In this document: positions 49,057 to 58,344 of the stretch, piece after piece
How positions within the stretch are numbered: position 1 is the stretch's first letter
How the letters are laid out: each line of letters starts with the position of its first letter
Source: an uncultured Armatimonadota bacterium
GTDB taxonomy: Bacteria; Armatimonadota; Fimbriimonadia; Fimbriimonadales; Fimbriimonadaceae
Assembly (NCBI GenBank): GCA_903927025.1
Contig: CAIYLG010000019.1
Span: 61,795 to 125,794, forward strand
DNA: 64,000 nucleotides
Direction: 5' to 3'
The notes under the pieces: generated by a model
Database searches by the model: none
Seen by the model: the letters and a program-made list of their open reading frames with translations, nothing else
What the model was told of the DNA's origin: nothing
Made by a program: the position numbers and the translations under genes

Positions 49057-49957
49057 TCTTCTCGCAGCGCAGCCCCTCTCCAAGCTCAACGCCGATGCGA
49101 GCTCCATCCTTCTCGGCGGACGCTTCGATCATGTTCTCAACACCTGCCAGGTGGCTTCCAAAGAACTGGCTCTTGTGAATCTGCAGCAGCTTCTTCTGGT
49201 CTTCCCATAGGTCAGAGATATCCACGACGTAGTTGGGAGCACAGGTCTGAAACAGCATCAGCCAACACGGAACATGCGCCTTCTGTGCCGCGATGCGAGC
49301 GGCATCCCCTGCCCGTCGATGGTCCTGATGGCTCACCCTCGAGGGTAGCTCCCCATCAAAGGTTAGGATGTACTCCGGTCGATACCGCTCAATCACGGCT
49401 TGAATCTGATAGACCACGTCCGGATTCGGATGCAGGAATCGATCGGGATAGCCGAGGAATTCGATGGTTTTGGCATGCCAGGCCCTTGCCGCGTCCAGCG
49501 CCTCTCGCTTGCGAACCACGCGATTCTTTGCGGCGTCGGTGAAAAAGTAATAGTAGCCCTTATCTCCATCGGTGCAGATCACTTGATGGAGCTCAGCCTT
49601 TGTTTTGGAAAGCTTGGAGAGTAGCCCTCCGATAAAGAACTCGGAGTCATCAGGGTGAGCCGTGACGATTAGGACCCGCGTTCCCCTCTCAAAGAGATGC
49701 TTTGAGTCTGGATCGATAAGCGGATTCGGATTTGGAATCTTGCGCGGAATCCAGTCAACTTCATACGGTTGATACCAAAGGGCCAGGTACAAGATCCCGA
49801 ACGTGGTGCCGTAAAACCACAGCCTTCCCCGTATCGCGCGCCTGCGCTTCGCCGCCAGCTCTTCTGGCGTGGGCACCGGCTTCGGCTCCGGAATGCCATC
49901 TGCAAACGGATCCTCCGTTTGCCGCTTAAAGCGTAAGGAAGTGAATCGCACTGGCAT
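49046..49957 (-). CDS. PIG-L-family deacetylase
   Basis: VLIVTAHPDDSEFFIGGLLSKL; ILTFDGELPSRVSHQDHRRAGDAA. Confidence 0.88.
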   Translation of the reverse strand: MPVRFTSLRFKRQTEDPFADGIPEPKPVPTPEELAAKRRRAIRGRLWFYGTTFGILYLALWYQPYEVDWIPRKIPNPNPLIDPDSKHLFERGTRVLIVTAHPDDSEFFIGGLLSKLSKTKAELHQVICTDGDKGYYYFFTDAAKNRVVRKREALDAARAWHAKTIEFLGYPDRFLHPNPDVVYQIQAVIERYRPEYILTFDGELPSRVSHQDHRRAGDAARIAAQKAHVPCWLMLFQTCAPNYVVDISDLWEDQKKLLQIHKSQFFGSHLAGVENMIEASAEKDGARIGVELGEGLRCEKISP

Positions 49958-51767
49958 GCTCCCCGCCTAAATAGACCCACTCGGTTGCGGACTGAAAGTC
50001 CTCCGGCTTGGCAAAGTAGATATGCTCAAACCGCTGGGGATTGAGGTCCGCGAGGGGAAACCAGGAAGACTGAACTTGGACCATGATGCGGTGACCCTTC
50101 TTAAACGTATGGAAGACGTCTCGTAGTTCAAACGGAACGTGAGTGATCCGACCCGGCACAAATGGCTCTGGCTTTTCTAAACTGTTGCGAAACTTTCCGC
50201 GCATGATTTCACCGCGCACCAGCATCTGGTAGCCAGCCATCCTCACCGGCGGCGTTACCTTGGCGTTGGGTGCCGCATCACTGGGATACTCGTCGATCAC
50301 CTTAACGACAAAGTCAGAGTCAGTCCCCGTCGTCGCCACCCAGAGGTCAGCCTGGATAGGCCCCGCAAACGTGGTGTCCTTGTCCAGCACCGGGGTTTCG
50401 TAGGAGAGAACGTCTGAACGGGACCAGGCAAATCTCTGGTCGCCAGTCATAAACGCAGGGCTCACCCCCGTGGTGACCTCGGCGGTGTACGGGACGGGTC
50501 GTCGCGGGTCGCTTACATACGTATCAACGGCGCTCTTTCCAGACTTTGGATTCAATACACCACTCGGTTGGAAATACAGTGTGCTCGGCTTAGCGGTCTT
50601 TGGCGGCCAGGCGTCAAAGGTCTTCCACACGTTTTCACCTGTCTGGAAAACAATCGCTTTCGGAAGGTTCGGCGACTTGCCGTCCTTCAGATAGTGGTTA
50701 AAGAATGGAAGTTCCACCTGGTCTCGAAGATAGGGGCTTGTCTTCTGGTCGAATTCGATGGCCCCCATCCGCTCGCCATCTCCCCCAGCCCAGCCACCAT
50801 GAGACCACGGCCCCATCACGAGCGTCGCGGGTTCCACGGCTTCTGTAGACGCAGACTTGCCCGTGTCAATCGACTTGAAGGTTTTGAGCGCCCCAAATAG
50901 ATCCTCTGCATCAAACCACCCTCCCACCACCAACGTGGCCGGCTTGACTGCCTTCAGGTGCTGCTCCATGCCTCTTGGCTTCCAATAGGCGTCGTAGGTG
51001 CCGTGAGACATGATCTGCTCCCAGAACATATTTCGATGCTTGAAGTAGGTTTGGAGGCGATCCAAAGGCTCGTTGTCGAGGAAGAATCGATACGAGTCCT
51101 GAATCGGCCACTTGAAGCCATGTCCGTACGTTTTGGATGGAATCGGATGAGGCCAGCCAAATCCCCAAAGGAACGAGAACCGCTGGGCAAGGAAGAATGC
51201 GCCGTTGTGGTGGTCATCGTCCCCCACAAACCGATCCGTCACCGGCGCCTGAGGCGAGGCGCACTTTAGGGCAGGGTGTGCGTTGACCAACGCATTGGAA
51301 GCATAAAATCCTGGTTGGGAGATGCCCCAGATTCCAGCCTTGCCATTGTTGTTCGGAACGTTCTTGAGGAGCCATTCTATGGTGTCGTAGGCATCGGTGG
51401 TTTCGTCCACATCTTTCGCCGTCCGCTTAATCGGGTTCACGGGGGGCGAAAACCGGTGATGCCCTTCCGACATATAGCGCCCCCGCACGTCCTGATTGAC
51501 AAAGATAAACCGCTCCTTCGGGAAGGCCGGCGTCGGCCCCAGACTGCGCGGATAGGCCGCCGGCCCGTACGGCGCACAGCTGTAAGGAGTGCGCTGAATC
51601 AAAAACGGCAACCGCTCCGCCGTGCGCTTTGGAGTGTAGATCGCCGTGTAAAGCCCCTCCCCATCCCGCATCGGCACCATCACTTCCCGCTTCGTATACT
51701 CCGCCCGGAGGTCAAACACAGGCTGCGCCTGGGCAACGGAGATAAGGAGAGCAAGGGCAAAAGGCAT
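49926..51767 (-). CDS. CocE/NonD-family hydrolase (X-Pro dipeptidyl-peptidase-like)
   Basis: VMVPMRDGEGLYTAIYTPK; NQDVRGRYMSEG; GKAGIWGISQPGFYAS; MGPWSHGGW. Confidence 0.9.
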   Translation of the reverse strand: MPFALALLISVAQAQPVFDLRAEYTKREVMVPMRDGEGLYTAIYTPKRTAERLPFLIQRTPYSCAPYGPAAYPRSLGPTPAFPKERFIFVNQDVRGRYMSEGHHRFSPPVNPIKRTAKDVDETTDAYDTIEWLLKNVPNNNGKAGIWGISQPGFYASNALVNAHPALKCASPQAPVTDRFVGDDDHHNGAFFLAQRFSFLWGFGWPHPIPSKTYGHGFKWPIQDSYRFFLDNEPLDRLQTYFKHRNMFWEQIMSHGTYDAYWKPRGMEQHLKAVKPATLVVGGWFDAEDLFGALKTFKSIDTGKSASTEAVEPATLVMGPWSHGGWAGGDGERMGAIEFDQKTSPYLRDQVELPFFNHYLKDGKSPNLPKAIVFQTGENVWKTFDAWPPKTAKPSTLYFQPSGVLNPKSGKSAVDTYVSDPRRPVPYTAEVTTGVSPAFMTGDQRFAWSRSDVLSYETPVLDKDTTFAGPIQADLWVATTGTDSDFVVKVIDEYPSDAAPNAKVTPPVRMAGYQMLVRGEIMRGKFRNSLEKPEPFVPGRITHVPFELRDVFHTFKKGHRIMVQVQSSWFPLADLNPQRFEHIYFAKPEDFQSATEWVYLGGEHASAIHFLTL

Positions 51768-51858
51768 TGGAGAAGGGGTATTTCGTCAAGAGGGTCCAGT
51801 TTTCCTGCCTGGGGCAGCGCGAGCATCACCCGTACAACCCTGACGGGGTTGACGAGAT

Positions 51859-53045
51859 TGTCCAATTGCGATAGCTCATTCCCGGGTCACGGCCTTGCGG
51901 ATCGGCTCCCTCCACCGCCTCCTGTGGCGGTGGAGGGCTTGGGGAGGGGGTGGCGGACTCTGCGCGTTGCCGACGCAGTCGGCGTCCCTATTCGTCTGGA
52001 AATCGCGAGATTCCAATCAAGTCGGCAACAGGGGCGCGTGTGCCTTCGCCAATCTGTCCCTCAGCCGCCTAACCGCTGTTGTGTCGGATAGGCAATCCGG
52101 CCGCTTACCTTGGGTCGCAAGGACGTCCAACCGAATCAACCCCAACGCGGGTTGCCGAAAATGTCCAATTGCGATAGCTCATTCCCGGGTCACGGACTTG
52201 CGGATCGGCTCCCTCCACCGCCTCGTGTGGCGGGCTGGAGGGCTTGGGGAGGGGGTGGCGGACTCTCGGCGTTGCCGACGCAGTCGGCGTCCCTATCCGT
52301 CTGGAAATCGCGAGATTCCAATCAAGTCGGCAACAGGGGCGTGTGTGCTTTCGCCAATCTGTCCCTGAGCCGCCCACCCGCTGTTGTTTCGGATCGGTAT
52401 CGCCCCCAACCTCAAAGAAGTTGCCTCTGCATAGCCCAACGGTTAGGCGCTCCGGCGGCTTACCTTGGGTCGCCAGGGCGTCCAACCACCTCAACCTCAG
52501 CGCGGGCTACCTCACCGGAAACCTTCTTCATGACCGCATATCCCGGAAGTCAACCCCTTCAGGGTTGGAAGGTTGGTTGCCTCCGAACCCAAGGTAGCCC
52601 GCGCTTCACGCGTGCAACCGTTGGGCTATACAGAGGGAAGCCCTTCAGGCTTGGGGCTGTCGGCTGTTGCATGGACTTCGCATGCTTCCAACCCCAACGC
52701 GGGTTGCCGAAAATGTCCAATTGCGATCGCTCATTCCCGGGTCACGGCCTCGCGGATCGGGTCCCTCCACCGCCTCGTGTGGCGGGCTGGAGGGCTTGGG
52801 GAGGGGGTGGCGGACTGTGAGCGTTGCCGACGCAGTCGGCGTCCCTATTCGTCTGGAAATCGCGAGATTCCAATCAAGTCGGCAACAGGGGCGCGTGTGC
52901 TTTCGCCAATTTGTCCCTGAGCCGCCCACCCGCTGTTGTTTCGGATCGGTATCGCCCCCAACCTCAAAGAGGTTGCCTCTGCATAGCCCAACGGTTAGGC
53001 GCTCCGGCGGCTTACCTTGGGTCGCAAGGACGTCCAGCCAAATCA
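51859..53045. repeat. Three long direct repeats of structured non-coding DNA plus one inverted sub-element
   Basis: Units begin tgtccaattgcgat[a/c]gctcattcccgggtcacgg at 51859, 52162 and 52714; share ccctccaccgcc...ggaggg, gccgacgcagtcggc and tggaaatcgcgagattcca hairpins. Confidence 0.85.
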
Positions 53046-53074
53046 ACCCCAAAGAGGGTTATCTCTCTGGCTAG

Positions 53075-53275
53075 CTAAAGCTCTATCTTTTGGCGCTTCT
53101 TTCTGACATCAAGATAGTAATAGACAGCTTCCAGGCCGATCGCGACCAAACACCCAAGGGCAGCCATACGGCGCAAGCTATTGAGATATCCAAAATCGGT
53201 GGCAAGAATGATCAGCAAGCTCACAAGAGTAATCAATGCAGGAACTTTCCGCCTCAGGTTTCTTCTAGGCGTCAT
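53075..53275 (-). CDS. Small hypothetical membrane protein
   Basis: MTPRRNLRRKVPALITLVSLLIILATDFGYLNSLRRMAALGCLVAIGLEAVYYYLDV, two TM, ATGA overlap with the upstream ORF. Confidence 0.5.
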   Translation of the reverse strand: MTPRRNLRRKVPALITLVSLLIILATDFGYLNSLRRMAALGCLVAIGLEAVYYYLDVRKKRQKIEL

Positions 53276-53553
53276 TTTGCGGCACGACCTACAATCTTGG
53301 CCATCCAAATCCAAGCCCATATGAGAATGCCTAGGCACGCGGCTGTGACAAGGATTGCTGAATGCGGCTGACTGGGGTGGTTCAAGTTAATGAGCCTAGT
53401 AATAAAGCTAAAAGCAAACAAGCCCATCGCCTTGCTAACGCCCTTGGCACCATCAGAGTTGAGCCCTGTATAAACAGCGAAGGCGAAGCAAGCGCCAAAA
53501 TAGACCCAGATGCACAGGAGAGAGAACTGCTGAATTGTTGGCACCATCAGCAT
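53272..53553 (-). CDS. Small hypothetical membrane protein
   Basis: 93 aa with three hydrophobic segments. Confidence 0.5.
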   Translation of the reverse strand: MLMVPTIQQFSLLCIWVYFGACFAFAVYTGLNSDGAKGVSKAMGLFAFSFITRLINLNHPSQPHSAILVTAACLGILIWAWIWMAKIVGRAAK

Positions 53554-53637
53554 CCCTCTTCCTCTTCCTCTTCCTTTTCCTTTTCTGCAGTCGAATTCAT
53601 GGAGCCATATGTATCATACAGCGGTCAGTTCGCTGAC

Positions 53638-54310
53638 GTCGAGCCAGTTGAGTTCGACTTGCTCACACGCATTCCATCGGCACGGTAGACGTAGCTCGTT
53701 GTGTCTGAAGACGTGAACGAGGTCATTCGGTTGAGGATGTCGTTCGTGACCGTTGTTCCGCCAAGGCTCGTGGCACGGTTCAGATTGTCGGTTACCACGT
53801 CATTTCGGTTCCCCGCCGCATCGTAGCTCCAGGTTGGGCTTGCAGTGGCAAGACCATCTCCATAGGAGGCGGCAGTCAGGTAGTCGAGCTAGGCGTCATA
53901 GCCATAAGTATTCGTCTGGGAAGTTGTCCAGCTCGCCGAGCCTGCAGTTGTTGCCGTCTTGTAGAACAAATCGGTCTTCGCTCCAAAGGTTCAGGGCCGA
54001 ATACTCTTAATCGCACGCCTGGCCGACCATGGCCTGGCTTGTATAGGTGTTGCCGGATCCCAAGATGTCCCAGTAGTGGCCGAGCCAGGTCACCTGCCCT
54101 GCGGCGTCGTATTCGTAGCGAGCTCTCGCCCTCGTCTGAGCCTCGTAGCCATCATAGTATCCGCTGGAATCCGGCGTCAAGTTGGAGGGTGTTTGGGCGA
54201 AGGCCGCTTCGAAGAGTCTCCCTTGCCGGTCGTAGGCATAAAATGGAACTCATCCTGAGTCCTGTTGCCGCTGCTGTCCAGCTTGCAGAGCGTCAGGAAC
54301 GCGTGGGCGC
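53638..54310 (-). pseudogene. RHS/YD-repeat core relic (copy A)
   Basis: Nucleotide-level similarity to 57610..58215 and 61400..62060 but with in-frame TAG (53889-53891), 48-nt deletion at 53734-53741 and +2 insertion near 54240. Confidence 0.85.
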
Positions 54311-54463
54311 ATCAACATAACCTTGCCATCCATTTTAGTAACTGAAGTGGTTGACGCTCCTTCGCCCGGTTGGTCGTTTCTCTGACAGTTAATCGCAGGA
54401 TGAACACCTATCTGTCGAAAGCGGTCGACAAACCATTCATCGATAGTATTGAACCTAGGGTCT

Positions 54464-54742
54464 TCACCACTGGCTGGCACCGCTCTTGCTTGGCTTCGGG
54501 AGCCGCCATTTAGATCGGATGCCAAAATAGAAGAAGGGTATTCCCACAAATATCGCCCAGATCTCCCCAATGGCACAACACAGGATGGCAAATAGTATTG
54601 CGTGCGGGACAATAGAAATGGCAATGGCCCACATGAGCCTGCCCATCGCCGTCCTCCCTAAGGATTTAAGCGATCTCGCGTCTCTTACGACGAAGCCGAG
54701 AATGAAAAATATGATCGGCATAGCTATTGGCATAGCCAGCAT
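54464..54742 (-). CDS. Small hypothetical membrane protein
   Basis: 92 aa, three TM segments, directly downstream of the truncated rhs copy B. Confidence 0.5.
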   Translation of the reverse strand: MLAMPIAMPIIFFILGFVVRDARSLKSLGRTAMGRLMWAIAISIVPHAILFAILCCAIGEIWAIFVGIPFFYFGIRSKWRLPKPSKSGASQW

Positions 54743-54774
54743 CGTTATCTGTTTATCGAGCTAATCTGACAATA

Positions 54775-55563
54775 TTAATCTCCACTTGCGTCGTTTCGGT
54801 TGCGTGCCGCATCGTAGCTCCAGGTTGGGCTGGCGTTGGCGAGGCCATCTCCGTAGCTCGCCGCAGTCAGGTAGTCGAACTTCGGATCGTAGCCGCATGT
54901 GTCCGTCTGGGATGTGGTCCAGGATGCAGAGCCGGGCGTGCTCGCCGTCTTGTAGACCGAGTCCGTCTTCACCCCACGGCTGGGTGCTGTGGTTGATAGC
55001 TCACAGTCGCATGCCTGGCCAATGATGGCCCAGCTGGTGTAGGTGTTGCCGGTTCCCAAAGTGTCCCAATAGTGGCCGAGCCATGTCATGCGGCCGCCGG
55101 CGTCGTACTCGTAGTGTGCCCTCGCCCTAGTCGCAGCCTCATAGCCATCATAGTATCCGCTCGAATCGGGAGTCAAGTTTGATGGCGTCTGTGCGAATGT
55201 CGCTTCGAAAAGCCTTTCCTGCTGGTCGTAGGCGTAATGGAACTCCTCTCCGGTCCGATTTCCGCTTGCTTCGAGCTTACACAGCGTCTGGAACGCATGA
55301 GCGCTCTTGCTGTGGCTGCCGATGCTCAGGTAGTCGTAGTAGCCCCATGATGCGAGAAGGATTCCAGGTGAATCGGGACCCTGGTAGTACTTGGCGGCTA
55401 TCCGGTCTTCGCTTGGACCATAGAAGTAGTCGCAGGTGGTGTCGACAGTGCCGCCGCGGATCTCCTTGATGGAGAAGGGCTGACCGGCTCCTGATCCGGT
55501 CGCGCCGTTACAGCTGATATCCAGCTCCACGCCAGAGAGATTGTCGACAATGCTGGTGATCAT
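54775..55563 (-). CDS. Truncated RHS/YD-repeat protein (copy B)
   Basis: [47 protein letters not shown]...GDGLANASPTWSYDAARNRNDASGD*; stops where the homologues continue. Confidence 0.75.
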   Translation of the reverse strand: MITSIVDNLSGVELDISCNGATGSGAGQPFSIKEIRGGTVDTTCDYFYGPSEDRIAAKYYQGPDSPGILLASWGYYDYLSIGSHSKSAHAFQTLCKLEASGNRTGEEFHYAYDQQERLFEATFAQTPSNLTPDSSGYYDGYEAATRARAHYEYDAGGRMTWLGHYWDTLGTGNTYTSWAIIGQACDCELSTTAPSRGVKTDSVYKTASTPGSASWTTSQTDTCGYDPKFDYLTAASYGDGLANASPTWSYDAARNRNDASGD

Positions 55564-55573
55564 GGACCAGTTG

Positions 55574-56131
55574 TCAACTGTTGCCTGAATGCGCGATCCT
55601 CGCGATTTCGCATTTGTTAAGCTTGATTAAATTGGCGCGACTCGATTGGAACAGAATTCGCGCTTCTGCCTGAGCAAGTTGATAATGCAACTTGTCCCAT
55701 CCATGAGCCTCTCCGTCACGTTCTATTGTCCTGTACAAAGCAAGAGAAAATTCCAGGTCATCCAGCGCATGACTCCAACATGCACCATAGTCCATCGTGG
55801 AATCTCTGATTACCTTCAAACTACGTTCGCAATTCTGCAGAACTACCGCAAATATGTCCACGGATCCGATCAGTCGATTTCCCAATGGCGTTCCGTCCCC
55901 AGAAGACATCGTCCGAAGAGATGTGCCAAATGGAGGAGGCTCAGTCAAGGAGCGCAACAGACAATCGACTGCTTTCCCTCTGTCTCCCGAGGAAAAGTAG
56001 AATTCCGACTTGGTAGCCTCAACAGTTGAGTGCGACCTGGCATTACTCGTCTTAACTACCCAAATTACGAGAAACACTCCGAGAAGAACAGACAAAAACC
56101 AGAGGCTCGCTCCTAATGTTAGTACTGCCAT
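55574..56131 (-). CDS. Hypothetical protein, candidate immunity protein of an orphan tip
   Basis: ATG at 56131 overlaps the orphan tip stop by 13 nt; N-terminal TM segment. Confidence 0.5.
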   Translation of the reverse strand: MAVLTLGASLWFLSVLLGVFLVIWVVKTSNARSHSTVEATKSEFYFSSGDRGKAVDCLLRSLTEPPPFGTSLRTMSSGDGTPLGNRLIGSVDIFAVVLQNCERSLKVIRDSTMDYGACWSHALDDLEFSLALYRTIERDGEAHGWDKLHYQLAQAEARILFQSSRANLIKLNKCEIARIAHSGNS

Positions 56132-56313
56132 AGACCTAGATACATACCCATACCGTTCAACATTTCTGCATAGCCCATGATCTCCGCGATACATCTTCCA
56201 GCGATGCCAGAGCACGCCGATTGCATCCCCTCCGTATTACCAATTGCCTTCCATGCGTTCTTGAATTGTGAACCATCTAGGATGCCGTTTCCGAATGCCG
56301 TTTTGGCGTTCCG
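56119..56313 (-). pseudogene. Orphan RHS-type C-terminal tip fragment
   Basis: Open frame RNAKTAFGNGILDGSQFKNAWKAIGNTEGMQSACSGIAGRCIAEIMGYAEMLNGMGMYLGLWQY* without its own start; not in the track. Confidence 0.45.
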
Positions 56314-56350
56314 TCAGGGGTAGTTGGCTGCCTCTTTGGTCAACAGTCTC

Positions 56351-56626
56351 CTAGAGCTTCTGTCTTTTCTTAACACTGTTACTAGGTTGTGTTACAAAGA
56401 GGCAACCGTACGTTATCCCATTCGCTATGACTAGCACCCCAAGTATCCAGTTGAATCCAATAGTGGATGTGTTCAGACCAATAACTGTTGGCACTACGAG
56501 AGCCACAGTAAGAACTGCACGTTGTTTAATTCCGAATTTTAAGCGTCGAGAGAGCGTAATGGTAGCTACGGCAAAACTCAAGCAGCATACCTGCCACAGA
56601 AACATCATAAAAAAGGTATTGATCAT
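56351..56626 (-). CDS. Small hypothetical membrane protein, candidate immunity to the copy C tip
   Basis: 91 aa, about three TM, first ORF downstream of rhs copy C. Confidence 0.45.
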   Translation of the reverse strand: MINTFFMMFLWQVCCLSFAVATITLSRRLKFGIKQRAVLTVALVVPTVIGLNTSTIGFNWILGVLVIANGITYGCLFVTQPSNSVKKRQKL

Positions 56627-56775
56627 TTCGAGATAGGAACATCAACTAGACGATTGAGATTTAGCCATTCATTAGCTCTGCAGTATTTGATAACCAACCT
56701 AAAACCCAAACACAGTGGGTATTTTCCAAGCATTCTGGCATCATTATTTTCACAACATCTATTCATCAACACTTT

Positions 56776-58317
56776 CTAAGTCGTCATTAGCAAACAGAGC
56801 CTTTCCGTGGCGTATACGCTCGTTCCGATGATTGCCGACTGTGCAAGTCCGCCACACTCTTGCGCCGTCATTGCTCCATTAAGTATAGACTTAAAAGTAT
56901 TAAGATACCCGGTGCAGGTGAGTGCCATTGCCGATAATCCAAATCCGCTAAAGCAAAAACCTACATTAAGGTTGCTGAGAAATGCCCCTGATCCATTCTC
57001 GATGAAACCGCCCAGCAACTGAATTGATAGTCCAATAATCTGGCCAACCCTTCCTGAGGACGCGACCATTAGCACAATACCAATTAGTACGAGACACCAG
57101 CCACCTATCAAGACCGCGACCCCGGATAACTGCTGATTATTTGGTGTTGTGTCCTTGCCAGTTGATTCAATGTTGTCTACCGGATTATCGTTTGCGTATT
57201 CAAACAAATTCATTCCAGACATTGCCGGGTCCTCTGAAACGAACCGCCCGCTAACCGCCTCATGGAACCGGGCTCTCATGTAGACCAGCCCTGACTCCTC
57301 GACCTGCTTGTGCCCTAGGCTTGCATAAAAGCGTCCTTTCGGATCGCTTGCCTGAGCTCCCCGTCGAATCGAGCCCCAAGCGTCGAACGTGCGCAGTGCG
57401 GAAGAGGCGAATCCGCCAGTCCCCGGCTTCGTCAGGGTCGAAATCATGTTCCCGTGAGCATCGTAAATCGGATAATTTGCCGAAGTTGAACCATTCTGCG
57501 TGACGAATACCACATCGATATCACGTGGACCAATTCCGTAGTCGGTGACCCTAGAGACAGTTCCATTGGAGGCAAAATCGATATCCTCCATCCCCATCTG
57601 CCCGTCGTACCGGTAGCTGGTCGAGCCCGTCGAGTTCGACTTGCTCACACGCATGCCGTCGGCACGGTAGACATAGCTCGTTGTGCCTGACGACGTGAAC
57701 GACGTCAACCGGTTGAGGATGTCCCAGCCATAGGAGGCGGTTCCCTTCGTGAGACGGTTCCCCAGGATGTCGCTTGTAACCGTACTTCCTCCGAGGCTCG
57801 TGGCACGATTCAGATTGTCACGTACAGCGTCGTTTCGGTTCCCCTCCGCATCGTAGTTCCAGGTTGGGCTCGCATTGGCAAGGCCGTCGCCGTAGCTGGC
57901 GGCGGTCAGGTAAGCGAGGCTAGCGTCATAGCCGTACGTATCTGTCTGGGAGGTCGACCAGGCCGCCGAACCCGGAGTCGTTGCCGTCTTGTAGATCGCG
58001 TCCGTTCTAACACCACGGTTCGTGCCTGTAGTCTCATAGGCGCACGCCTGGCCGACGATGGCCTGGCTGGTGTATGTGTTGCCGGTTCCCAAGGTGTCCC
58101 AATAGTGGCCGAGCCACGTCAGTCGCCCCGCGCCGTCGTACTCGTAGTGAGTTCGCGCTCTGGTCTGAGCCTCGTACCCATCATAGTATCCGCTCGAATC
58201 TGGCGTCAAGTTGGAGTGCATAGGGGAACTATGGTGGGCAATACCCAAATTCCCCTCTACGGAGGGGTGGACGGCGAAGCCGGACGGGGTGGTCTCCGGA
58301 AAGTTGGAGGTTTCCAC
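56776..58317 (-). CDS. RHS repeat-associated core protein with variable hydrophobic C-terminal tip (copy C, 5' truncated)
   Basis: GLVYMRARFHEAVSGRFVSEDPAMSGMNLFEYANDNPVDNIESTGKD hallmark; real homology begins at about 58215, upstream codons lie in REP-like DNA. Confidence 0.85.
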   Translation of the reverse strand: METSNFPETTPSGFAVHPSVEGNLGIAHHSSPMHSNLTPDSSGYYDGYEAQTRARTHYEYDGAGRLTWLGHYWDTLGTGNTYTSQAIVGQACAYETTGTNRGVRTDAIYKTATTPGSAAWSTSQTDTYGYDASLAYLTAASYGDGLANASPTWNYDAEGNRNDAVRDNLNRATSLGGSTVTSDILGNRLTKGTASYGWDILNRLTSFTSSGTTSYVYRADGMRVSKSNSTGSTSYRYDGQMGMEDIDFASNGTVSRVTDYGIGPRDIDVVFVTQNGSTSANYPIYDAHGNMISTLTKPGTGGFASSALRTFDAWGSIRRGAQASDPKGRFYASLGHKQVEESGLVYMRARFHEAVSGRFVSEDPAMSGMNLFEYANDNPVDNIESTGKDTTPNNQQLSGVAVLIGGWCLVLIGIVLMVASSGRVGQIIGLSIQLLGGFIENGSGAFLSNLNVGFCFSGFGLSAMALTCTGYLNTFKSILNGAMTAQECGGLAQSAIIGTSVYATERLCLLMTT

Positions 58318-58344
58318 AAGCTACAGGTACCCGGAGACCACCCC
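58252..58344. repeat. REP-like hairpin block at the 5' break of rhs copy C
   Basis: CCCCTC-tacg-GAGGGG (58252-58267) and 15-bp perfect inverted repeat CGGGGTGGTCTCCGG...CCGGAGACCACCCCG (58285-58345). Confidence 0.7.

Noticed and set aside
51276-52091. 271-aa plus-strand ORF spanning CocE antisense and repeat unit 1
   Set aside because: Composition follows antisense codons and repeat DNA; no domain
52440-52475. attC/integron-like core: GCCCAAC and GTTAGGC match RYYYAAC and GTTRRRY
   Set aside because: The two cores are adjacent rather than flanking a 50+ nt palindrome, the opposite arm (CTTGGGT) does not fit GTTRRRY, and no integron integrase is in the window
51859-53045. CRISPR array
   Set aside because: Repeats are hundreds of bases with unequal spacing (303 and 552 bp) and no short repeat-spacer pattern; no cas genes
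52110-53074. Several 115-236 aa ORFs on both strands across the repeat block
   Set aside because: They repeat themselves because the DNA repeats; Pro/Arg/Gly-rich; frames not conserved between units
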